Source: Blastocladiella emersonii ATCC 22665
Lineage: Eukaryota; Blastocladiomycota; Blastocladiomycetes; Blastocladiales; Blastocladiaceae
Length of the DNA: 64,000 nucleotides
Direction of reading: 5' to 3'
Assembly (NCBI GenBank): GCA_025594325.1
Contig: JANHCV010000009.1
Location: 434,001-498,000 of the forward strand
The notes under the pieces are model-generated. The model made no database searches. It was not told where the DNA came from and saw only the letters and a list, made by a program, of their open reading frames with translations. Positions 52,685-62,099 of the stretch are shown in pieces. The position numbers were made by a program, and so were the translations under genes. How positions within the stretch are numbered: position 1 is the first letter of the stretch; the number at the start of each line of letters is the position of its first letter.

Positions 52685-53179
52685 AGTACGTCTTGGCCCT
52701 ACGCAGCAGACGAAGCAGCACTCAATTTTTTTGAAGCTCAGTACTGATTGCGCTCACTGCCTGCGCACACAAGAAGCCGTCGACGGTGACTTGCGTGCGA
52801 TGCCGCCGTCAACCGATTCCGCTTGAGTGCGGCGTGGGGTCGGCACTGATGCTTCACCTCGAGTACGCATAATTAGTGCAACAGTGGGTTATTCGTGAAA
52901 TCAAAAGATTCTTTCAGTCAGTCTGCCCTCCTTGGGGTGCCGAGTCTTGGCGCAGGTCTTGGCGTGCACCGAAACCGGGTGCAGTCGGCTGGTGAGCCGG
53001 AAATTAGGCGGGAGACGTCACCGGACTGGGGAACCGACGCGTCAGGAGCGTCCGCGTGCAAGCCGGCCGGTCCGTGGGTTGCCCTTCAAATTTCGTCGCG
53101 CCCGCTCACTCTCGCTCCCGCACTGCAACTTTGCAACACGTCGGATTTTGGCGGCCACAGTACTGGCAACGCATTCACC
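52685..53179. other. Intergenic, upstream of TSPO
   Basis: About 495 bp. Contains the TSPO promoter. No motif found; local frames are not protein-like. Confidence 0.4.
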
Positions 53180-53936
53180 ATGACCTTCCTCGCGGCCATC
53201 GCATCCAGCATGGACGGCTGGGGCCTGCACTCGGCCGCGTCGCTCGCGCTCACGATTGGCGTCCCGGTGCTCTCTGGTACGCGCCGTTTCCTTGGGCTTT
53301 CGTTTCGAGCTAGCATGCTGACAACCGCACCACGGTGTAGGCCTTGCCACCAGCATGACGATTGGTAACTCGCTTGAGACCTGGTACCGGGAGATTAAGG
53401 TTTGTGACATGCGTTCCTCGACCCTCGACCCCCACTGACCATCACCTTTGCCCCCTCCCACAGAAGGCCCCGTGGAACCTCTCGGGCGACATCTTCGGCC
53501 CCATCTGGGCGCTACTCTACACATCGATGGGCTACGCGTCGCATCGCATCTTCCACCTCGCCCCGCCGCACCTCCGCGCTGCGCCGCTTGCCCTGTACGG
53601 CGTCCAGCTCGCCATCAACCTCACGGTACGGTTTTTCACGGTTCCTCCGCAATGAACCTCTCACTCACCTGCTGCCTCGCCCCAAAAATGCAGTGGTCGC
53701 CCGCCTTCTTCGCCGCCAAGCGGTTCGGACTCGGCACGGCCGTCATCTCGGCGCTTTGGGGCGGCATCGTCGCCACGACCTACTCGTTCTTCCAGTTCGA
53801 CGCCACGGCCGGCTACCTCATGCTCCCGTACCTCGCGTGGGTTTCGTACGAGTCGACGCTCACGTGGTACATCTGGCGCAACAACCCGGGCTTCCGCCAC
53901 AAGTACGCCGCGGGCAAGCGCGTCAAGAAGGAGTAG
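53180..53936 (+). CDS. TSPO/MBR (tryptophan-rich sensory protein) family, four exons, 186 aa
   Basis: Exons 53180-53276, 53341-53399, 53464-53625 and 53694-53936 total 561 nt; donors GTACGC, GTTTGT, GTACGG. The hallmark WYREIKKAPWNLSGDIFGPI, followed by WALLYTSMGYAS, matches the family's loop-1/TM2 signature. Five transmembrane segments are recognisable, ending with LPYLAWVSYESTLTWYIWRN, the region that carries the cholesterol/porphyrin-binding consensus. TSPO proteins sit in the outer mitochondrial membrane or ER and bind tetrapyrroles and sterols. Length is normal for the family. No operon-like partners; the neighbours are a pseudogene and the family A array. Confidence 0.94.
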
Positions 53937-54113
53937 AGAACGGGCGTGAATTGTGGGATGATTGATGCGGTTCGGACATCGGCGTATACATGCCTTTCTC
54001 GTAGCTTGCTCGCGCGCATGCGTGTCCCTGATCGATTGAGTTTCTGAAACTAGTTATCGCGCAAATCACGGACAGTATATTCACATCATAAACACGTAGC
54101 GAAGCACAGGACA

Positions 54114-56468
54114 CTATGGCTCCTTCACTGAAGCGGCGGACATGCAAGCTGAGTGCACAGCAGCGCAGAGCGCGTCATTGTACTCGGCGGATGCCACCGT
54201 CTGCGGCGCCGTGCGCTTGACTTGCTCAAACGTGAGCTGCTTGCGCGTCGACTCGCGAGTCGAGTCAAACACGGCCCGTGCAAGGAGACGCGGGTCAACG
54301 ATCCCGTCCAGCGCACCGTCTGGGATCTCGCGGAGCAGCGAGTCCAAGAAGGGTGTCTTGCCGCCAAGGTCGAGCCACTCCACAAAGCCCTTGAGATCAG
54401 CGCGAATGAGAATGCGGAACGTCTCGCGGTACGAGGCCGGAACTGGCCGACACAGCGCGAGGCACAAATGCTGGACCGTCGAGTCAAGGGGCAGGGGGCA
54501 AGTCTGGGCGAAGGCAGCGAGTGGGGTCACATAGTTCGGAAGATCGAGGTTGTTCTTCCACACAAGAAGGTTGCGAAACGGGCGTGTCGCGGTCTGAGAA
54601 AGTTGGCGAACAATACCGCGCGGCTCATGATTTATGAGCTTAGCCATGGCATCGAAATACACGCGTTGAGTCGAAAGGGTACACCTGCCGCAGATCTTGA
54701 TGAACGGCGTACGTGGAATGACGTGCTCGCCTGAGACTCAGAAGAACTGGGCGCAGATCATGACGTCAAGGAGCAAGGCCGCGGTGCCCTGTTCACGAAT
54801 GAGCTGCACAACGGCATCGTGTTGGGCATTATCGTGAAGAGCGGCGACAATGACCCACGCGAGTGGTGCGAAGGCCCACGGATTGTAGCGCAAGACGAAT
54901 GCGCTGGCGAGAAGAAACAGTGTGTAGAGCTCGGCACCAGCGTTGCTCGGGAAAATGATCGGTATAAGCGCATGTAAGTTGTTGGTATCACACGAAGCCT
55001 GGCCGACGGCAGTAGCGATAGAATCGACGCATTTGCGGAATGCACCGTCATCGAGGTGGGCGCGAGCGAACATGAGAAGCCGTTGGGGGCAACCTTCAGA
55101 CCGCATGTGTGTGATAAAATCTAGTGTAAAGCGTGGATTTGGTGAGCATACATTTTTCATCGTGTGTCTCGATCTGCGGCGCACCTGAAGTAACCCTATT
55201 CTGAAGCGAATCACCCGGGTTAGCATCAAGAGCCGACGCAGCGGGGCCCGTGGGCCCGTCTCCATCGTCCCGAAGGGCCCAAGCGGCGAGGCGAGACCAA
55301 GTATCGGCATTGAGCAGCTGGCATTCGGCAAGCGCAATAACAGCTTCGTTCGAGTACTTGACCTGATCCTTTGAAAGTCATTCTGCGATGTGGACCTTGC
55401 TCGCGTTGGTGATTCCGGCAAGCAGCCGGTTCGGGTCGAGCTTGGCAAGGTGAGGAAGCACCTCCGGACGACAAGCAAAGAACGCGATGAGATTCGTGTC
55501 TTCAAAAACCAGGCGTCGATCGTTCGGCCAGCATTCGCGAATCAACCAAGCGACCACAGCTGCAACTTGCTCCGCTGGCTTACCCACCCAATGCCGGTCA
55601 CGCAGCAAATAGCTAACGGGACAGATTGAAGTTGAAAAGGTCGAGATGAGTCGTTGCTCGTTGAAGCCGAGCCGCGCGCCGCGCAGTGCCTGCAGAATTG
55701 TGAAGTCCCAGGTCAACACTGCCAGCAAGGCGACGAATTCGACCAGACTGAGGTGCTCGAGTGGCGCTGGGTCCAATTCCGATTCGACTATCATATTTGT
55801 GTGGCAGAAAATGAGCGAGCCCGAATGAGAGAGATAACTCCAAGTTATGCCGGGCATCTTGATTTGGAAAAGGGCGGGTGCACGTTTGTAGGCGGACACG
55901 AGCAGCGGGATGAGCGCATGCGGGGCAAGATTACTCGCGCCAGCAGCCAAGACCTGCAGGACCAAGATAACAGGACAATCGGTGAGATCCAGCACATCAC
56001 CGTCTTCCCGCTCGTGCACGAGGTCGCGGATCAGTTGGGCAAAGGAATCGAGGTCCAGGAGATCATCTTGCATCACTGATCCCATAAAGTGGTCCAGGAG
56101 CACAGGGTAAAGCGAAGCCACGCGGCGAGCCTCCAAGAGAGCGTGATCGGCGGAGGCGCGGTCAAAATTGGAGGATCGAGGACGGTTCCGCTCAAGCAAA
56201 CAGGTCGCATCCGTCGTGACATGCTCGCCGTTTAAGCGGACCGACTCTTCGGCGGCATGGCCATGGTCATCGAGAAGATACTTGATCCACGCGTGCCGCA
56301 CGGGAAGAGTCCGAGCGACGTCGCAGAGCTGGCGAGATGCCGCCGCCGTGATCCCCCGGGGAGCGGACAGCTGCAGCCGACCGTCGCGATTTCGACGGGC
56401 AGGTGGTCGAGGCCAAGCCGTTGATTAGATTGCAAAAAGTTGCCGTTATTCATTTCATTTGTTTGCAT
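54114..56468 (-). pseudogene. Family A copy A2, inactivated
   Basis: Aligns with A1 and A3 from MQTNEMNNGNFLQ (ATG 56468) to the C-terminal PDGALDGIV and TAPQTVASAEYNDAL. Defects: a frameshift near 56370, just after LPVEIATV in the F-box-like region; an in-frame TGA at 55378-55380 (HIAE, stop, LSKDQ); and a second TGA at 54738-54740 (CAQFF, stop), followed by in-frame continuation to the conserved CGRC. The intron is recognisable (donor GTGCGC, acceptor ACTAG before FITHM). The dyad upstream (56544-56561) is perfect, so the promoter has outlived the coding frame. TGA is a normal stop in other genes here, so recoding is unlikely. Confidence 0.85.
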
Positions 56469-56503
56469 CGTTTCGACTGCCGTGGGAGCGGGAGAGTTTG
56501 CGC

Positions 56504-56516
56504 GGGGGGGGGGGGG
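56504..56516 (+). repeat. 13-nt G homopolymer in A2 promoter
   Basis: Thirteen consecutive G between the A2 start and its dyad. Such a run is prone to slippage, and its length in the assembly may be unreliable. Confidence 0.8.
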
Positions 56517-56543
56517 AAAGCGAATATTTCCGCCACCCCATGC

Positions 56544-56561
56544 GGTCACGTGCGGGTGACC
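56544..56561. promoter_or_regulatory. Family A upstream dyad at copy A2
   Basis: GGTCAC-GTGCGG-GTGACC, a perfect inverted repeat with a 6-nt spacer, 76-93 bp upstream of ATG 56468. The spacer differs from the A1 spacer while the arms are identical. Confidence 0.65.
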
Positions 56562-56693
56562 TCCGCGTCGCCCACGATCGTTCCCGTTAGGCTTTCCCGA
56601 GCGCCAATCGCAAGGCGCCAGTGAATGGAATTACATCAAACATGCTATATGGATCATTATCACGTCAACGGGGACAACAAATGTTTCCTTTGA

Positions 56694-59022
56694 TCAAGCC
56701 GAGTGGACGGCGGCGAACAGCGCGTCCTTGTACTCGGCCGAGGCCATGGTGCGCGGTGCCACGCGCATGAGCTGCTTGGACGTCAGCTTGGTGTCCTCCG
56801 GGTCGCGGACCAACGCGATTGCGGCCCGTGCAACCATCGGCGCGCCCACAATCCCGTCAAGCGCGCCGTCCGGGATCTCGCGCAGCAGCGAATCCGTCAA
56901 CGGCGTCGTGCCGCCGACCTCGAGCCAATAAAACACGCCTGCGAGGACGGCGCGAAGTAGCAAACGGATCATCTCGCGGAACGGATATTTGACTGGCTGG
57001 CACAGCACGAGTCGGGGACACTTTGCGTCGGGCAACTTCAAAAAGGCCGAGTTCTGCGCCAACAAAATGATTTCCACGAGCTGAGGAACGACAGCCTGCG
57101 ACAACTGGCGCGCAGTGAACCCGGGGTCGACGCGAGTCAGCCACACCATCCCCTCGAACCAAGCGCGTTGGATTGAGAGCGGGCAGCTGCCACATGTCTT
57201 GCGGCATGAAGTCAGCGCAAGCACATGCTTGCCAACGGCGTCCCCAAGCTGAGCGCAGATCATGATGTCAAGGAAAAACACGGCAGTCCCATGGTCACGA
57301 ACAAGCAGTTCAGCAGTCTCGCGCAAACCTTGATCGTGAACGACAGCAACAGGGATCCATGCGATCGGCGTGCACACAGAGGGATCAAACTGCTGCACAA
57401 AAGCGTTGGAAAGAATAAAGAGATCGCCCAGGTCACAATGCAAGTCGCTGGAGAAAATGGCGCGAAAAGCAGTGCGAAGTTCCTTGACGCCAAGCGAGCT
57501 CGCAGCGACAGCAGTCGCAACCGAGCTTGCGAAGCCCTGTAGGCCCTCGCTGTCCATGTGCACCCGGGCAAAGGCGAGAAGCCGTTGCGCGTCATGTTTG
57601 CCATACAAGAATGTAACAAACGCTACATTCGCGGTGCTCTCCGGGTGAGTTACGGGTATCTGGATCGCGCGCTAGGCTAGGAGTAGAGAACGTACCCGAG
57701 GTCAGCATTCTCTGGAAAGCGTCACCAGCGTAATTGACTAGGGCCACTGCGACTGAACCAGAAGAACCGCTGCCTGCATCACTCTGGGTCCATACCACAA
57801 GCTGATTCCAAATGCGCTCGTTGAGTAGCTTGCACTCGATGAGCGTGATGGCGAGCTCCTCGGACAAAATGCGAGCACGCGAGCGATGGTCGGCGAAAAG
57901 ACTGGCGATGCTGCTCATGAAAGCCTTGAGATTGCACTCTGGTCTGAGCTCCGCGAGCCGCCGAATGATCGCTGGGAAACTGAGAAGTCGGCTAACGACA
58001 TCTTTGTGGTCCAAGTCGCGGACCAGGCCTGGGCAGCACTTGAACGACCAATCAAGGAAGTCAACGACTTGCTCGACCGGCATGGCATTCCAAAAGTTCG
58101 TGCAGCACAGGAAAAAGACAGGCGGAGAAACATGGCTAGCGAACACGGCAAGAAGCGATCGGTCGTTGAAGTTGAGGCGCGGATGACGCAGGGCCTGCAG
58201 CGTTGGCAGGCTCGACGTGTAAATCGCGACGAGTCCGATAAAATCGAGCAGAGTCATCGTTACAAGCACTGGATCAGCCTCTTCGACTTCGTCCTCGTTA
58301 TCAAATGGACTGACGTAAGCCTTGACGGTCCACTCAAGATTGGTATGGTCGAACAAACTCGAGACGCGCTCGGAAAGTGAGCTCCAAGGAAAGACAGGAA
58401 TCTCGAGAAGGAAGAGTTCCGGGACCCGCTCCTTGGCGGTCAAGAGCAACGAGAGCAGGAGCTGTGGCTCGAGGCAGTACAACCCAGCAACGAGAACTTG
58501 GAGCGCTGCAGCAATCGGATACTCTGTGGTGGCAAGGAGAGGCATCCCTACGTAAGCATCAACCAACTCGCTGATTTCGGCGGCGACGTCTGGGAGCTGT
58601 GTGCACTCTGGGTCGGTCTTGCGCAGCTTGGCGGCAGCGAGCCCCAGTGTGTAGTCCAAGACGACGGGGAAGAGCGACGCGGCGCAGCGCGCGTCCGCGT
58701 TTGGATGATCCAAGGAGATCCGGTCGTATTGGAAAGACTTGTCACGATTCACCTCGAGCAGGCACGTCACGTCCATTCCGACAACGAGTTCGTTCAACTG
58801 GACCGATTCCTCGTTCTCGCGATGGACCCGGTTCACGAGAAGAGCGTGGACCCAAGTGCGCTTGACCTCGGTGGTGCGCGCAACATCGTATAAATGCTGG
58901 GACGCTGTCGCATTGATGCGCTGCGGGACGGAAAGCCGCAGTACATTGGAGAGGATTTCAACGGGCAGATTTCCGATCCCCTGGCCAGGATCAGTCGATT
59001 GCATAAGGTTCAAGTTTGTCAT
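56694..59022 (-). CDS. Family A F-box-like protein, copy A3 (intact), two exons, 751 aa
   Basis: Exons 59022-57696 and 57622-56694; donor GTACGT, acceptor TGTAG, 73-nt intron, 2,256 nt. It starts MTNLNLMQS, equivalent to the second Met of A1; the first family ATG is lost (CCCATGAAATGA), which argues that the second Met is the functional start. F-box-like LPVEILSNVLRL with TASQHLYDVA, then AKERVPELFLLEIP, ALRHPRLNFNDR, KTCGSCPLSIQRAW (Cys about 586 and 589), PDGALDGIV and APRTMASAEYKDAL. Acidic insert NEDEVEEADP as in A1. I see no dyad upstream. Function unknown beyond the possible SCF adaptor role. Confidence 0.8.
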
Positions 59023-61389
59023 TTCATGGGATTACGTAGTACATTAACGTGCGGAGTGGAGCGAGTAACGAGTGAACAAAGTTTCGCGATCACGGCCAAA
59101 GCTGAGCGTCTCCCACCCTTCACTCCAGCATGAGCGACGCGTCTCCGCGATCGGTCCGCGACAACGCAAGGGTTACAGCGAGAAAGTTTGAAGGTACACG
59201 AAGAAATCAAATTATGTGATAATGCAAAGGAGACTCAAAAGTTCAAACTCGGTGGGACACTGCCGTGAAAGCCATGGCATACTCGGGTGAGGAAACCGTG
59301 CGCGGCGCCGTCCGCACCACCTGCGCGATCGTCAGTCGCGCGTCGGACGGATTGAGCATGGCCTTGAGCACAGCCTGAGCGAGCCGCTGCACATCGACAT
59401 TGCCATCAAGCGCGCCGTCCGGGAGCTCGCACAGCAGCGCGTCGGTGTAAAGGAGGGAGTTGCCGACGTCAAGCCACTGGAGCGCGCTTGCGAGGTCAGC
59501 GCGGAGTAGCAGGCGGACCAGCTCGCGGGTCGGATCCGCGACACGCCTGCAAAGGCCGAAGCAGGACCGCTTCGAGTTGCTGGCGGTCGCATGTGGGTCG
59601 CGACCGCGCTCATCAGTAAGCAAGACATGGTGCATCGAGTTTACGAGCTCCGCCAGCCGAGGAGCTGCGGACTGAGAGAGCCCACGGATTGCGGTGCGTG
59701 AATCAATCTCGATTAGCCACGCCGTCGCATCGTACCACGATTGTTGCTCGCACAGGCCGCACTTGCCGCAGGTTTTAATGAACTGCGTGCGCGAAATTGA
59801 GTGCTTGCCGACCGCGTCATTGAGTTGGGCGCAGATCATGACGTCGAGGAATAGCGGAGCGGTTCCCTGCTCTCGGATAAGCTGGGCAGCGGTGTCACGC
59901 TGCTCGTTGCAGTGGACGATAGCGACGGGAACCCACGCAAAAGCGGTGCAAACCGACGGATCGTAGCGCCGCACAAACGCCTCGGCGAGCAAGAAGACGA
60001 GGATGGGAGTGACGCACGCGTCGCTGGAGAAGATCGCTGAAAGCAGGGCCTTCATGGCGCCAGAAGTTTGCACGCGTTCACCCACCTCGGAAGCAATCAA
60101 GTCGACCAGAGTGCAAAGCTTGGTGCTGTCGAGGTGAGCGCGAGCGAACACGAGAAGCTGCTGCGCCGAGTGTTTAACCCGCATGTGTTTGATAAACGCT
60201 AGCCAAGGGAAGCGTAGCCGCGTTAACAAAACGCGCATCGCAAGTTTTCTCGCAACGAATGTACGAACCTGTAATAAGCCAGCGAGAAAGCTCTTCGCCT
60301 GGAAGCGCAGCGAGAGCGGAAGCGGCTTGGCCAGCGGGGCCGCCATTCTTGTCCTCAATGGCCCACAGCACAAGCTGAACCCAAGCGATTCTGTCAAGCA
60401 GCTGGCATTCGGCAAGCGTGACAACCGACTCGTTGGTGAGGGGGATCTTGTAGCGCGACAGGAGGAGAGAAACTTTGTCCTTGCTTGCTTTCGTGATGCC
60501 CGCGAGAATCCGGTCCCGATCGAGCTCAACAAGCCCACGCACAACCGCTGGCGAGCGTACAAAGTAAGCAACGAGGTTTTTGCCGCTAAAAATCAAGTCG
60601 CTGCGAGGCCAGCACTCGTGAATGAGCCAGTTGAGCGTTGCCACGGCGTGTGCGGCGGGAACCCCCTTTCGCCAATACCACGAGTGGTCGAGGTAAGTGG
60701 CAGGGCGCACACGCAAGTTGAAGAATTCGACAAAGCTCTTTTCGTTGAATCCTACGCGCATCGCGCACAGCCTGGAAAGTCGGGAAACTCCACGTCAAGA
60801 GGGCGATAAATGCAAGGAACTCGGGCAGCGTCATCGAAACGGCGGTCGGCGGGCCGTTGTCGTTCGGGAGCTCGTTGAGCGGGATCAGCACATCGACGCA
60901 GCGAAGGAGGATGGCCCACATGGAGAGCGAGCGCCAGAGGGAGATATCCATCTTGATACGGAAAAGTTCGGGGGCGTGTTCGCGTGCACGGACAAGCAGC
61001 GGCAGGAACAGCTGCGGGTCAAGGCGACACGCTGCGACGATGAGAATTTGGAAGACTGAGGCCACGGGAAACTCGGTGCTGGAGCGCACTTCCTCGATAC
61101 CCCGCTCGCGGAACAGATCGCGAACTTTGGCGGCGGTGACAAATGAAGCCGCCTCACCATTACGGAGCGCCTCGGCCGCGGGTGCAAGGAAGTGATCCAA
61201 GAGCGCAGGAACGAGCGCAGCGTATGCGCGGCCGTCCGGGGTCGGGTGGTCAGCCGAAAAACGGACATATTTGTACTCGCAGTAGCGGTGACGCTCCAAG
61301 GTATAGGTCACGTCCGTAACGCCAAGGCTTTCGCTATAGAAGCGGACCAAGTCTTCAAAGCCAGTTACCCTGCGGGCGAGGATTGAGTT

Positions 61390-61394
61390 GACCC
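61390..61394 (+). repeat. 5-bp target site duplication, left of solo LTR
   Basis: GACCC, repeated at 61606-61610. Removing the LTR with one copy restores the A4 frame at SWV/NSIL. Confidence 0.85.
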
Positions 61395-61605
61395 TGTAGC
61401 GTGGCGAGGAGGGGGACACGAGGAGACCACGATACAGCTAGTCAGGGATGTGTATTCCTGCCTCCGGCCCCGAACCCAAGGCGGGGTGAGGGGAGAGTGG
61501 ATGCGAATGCAGGGAGCGCCGCCGCGGGCAGCAGGCGGCGCAGGAACAGGTGCGCGGTCGGTCACATGCGACCAGGTGGCTGGTTGCCACACGCGTCGGT
61601 TAACA
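61395..61605 (+). mobile_element. Solo LTR, 211 bp
   Basis: Begins TGTAGCGTGG and ends GTCGGTTAACA, that is TGT...ACA inverted termini, with a 5-bp direct duplication (GACCC) on both sides: the standard footprint of LTR-retrotransposon integration followed by LTR-LTR recombination. No polyprotein remains. Strand is arbitrary. I see no second copy in the window and cannot assign it to the copia fragment at 2.7 kb. Confidence 0.85.
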
Positions 61606-61610
61606 GACCC
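61606..61610 (+). repeat. 5-bp target site duplication, right of solo LTR
   Basis: GACCC, identical to 61390-61394. Confidence 0.85.
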
Positions 61611-61861
61611 ATGAGCGCTTCGTAGGAGCAGAATGGACAATTTCGTAGATCTGGCGGGACGCCGTCGCGATTGGGAGCTGCGGCGTGACGAGCTGAAGCA
61701 CAAAATTCGCCAGCTCGACAGGCAATGAGCCCAGTAAAGTCTGCTGGTCGTGTTGCATCAAGTTGCAACTAGCCATTTCATTCGTTTGCATAGAGTACTT
61801 GCCGTCGACGGAGCGTGCGTTGTGAGGTCATGGAGCGGCGATGACGAGGCTTGGTCACACC

Positions 61862-61878
61862 AATCACGCGGTATGATC
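61862..61878. promoter_or_regulatory. Family A upstream dyad at copy A4 (diverged)
   Basis: AATCAC-GCGGT-ATGATC, 71-87 bp upstream of ATG 61791. Same position and spacer (GCGGT) as the other copies; both arms carry G-to-A or C-to-T type changes, but ATCA/TGAT symmetry remains. Confidence 0.45.
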
Positions 61879-62099
61879 ATAGCGGGCTTTTCTCCCACCG
61901 TCGTCAAGAGCCCGGGCGCACGCTCTACCCGCCGTAACGCGGGCTGGATACGCTGGATATCACTTCACCCATGAGCGTGGATTGAAACAGTCCATTGAAG
62001 TCGCCATCGATCGACTGGATCACATTGAACACGGTGATGGGGCTCAGGGAACACTATGAAATTCAAATAAATGGGACAATTACAGGAATATGAACCTTC

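Larger units (their letters stand above)
59243..61791 (-). pseudogene. Family A copy A4, inactivated by a solo LTR and a frameshift
   Basis: Starts MQTNEMASCNLMQ with the F-box-like LPVELANFVLQL and TASRQIYEIV. Straight after KRSW the frame is broken by a 211-bp LTR (61395-61605) flanked by GACCC. Beyond it the protein resumes with SILARRVTGFEDLV. A second lesion near 60760 shifts the frame at FPTFQAVRDAR / VGFNEKSFVEF. The intron is clear: donor GTTCGT at 60268, acceptor GCTAG, exon 2 from 60198. Exon 2 is undamaged through CGKCGLCEQQSW, PDGALDGNV and APRTVSSPEYAMAF to the stop. The decay is mild, so loss looks fairly recent. Confidence 0.85.

Noticed and set aside
54738-55380. TGA read as an amino acid in A2
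   Set aside because: TGA ends A1 and the ABC gene normally, and A2 also has a frameshift, so it is a pseudogene.
61395-61605. Interpreting the A4 interruption as an intron
   Set aside because: Boundaries do not give a GT donor that keeps the frame, other copies have no intron there, and TGT...ACA with GACCC duplication fits an LTR better.
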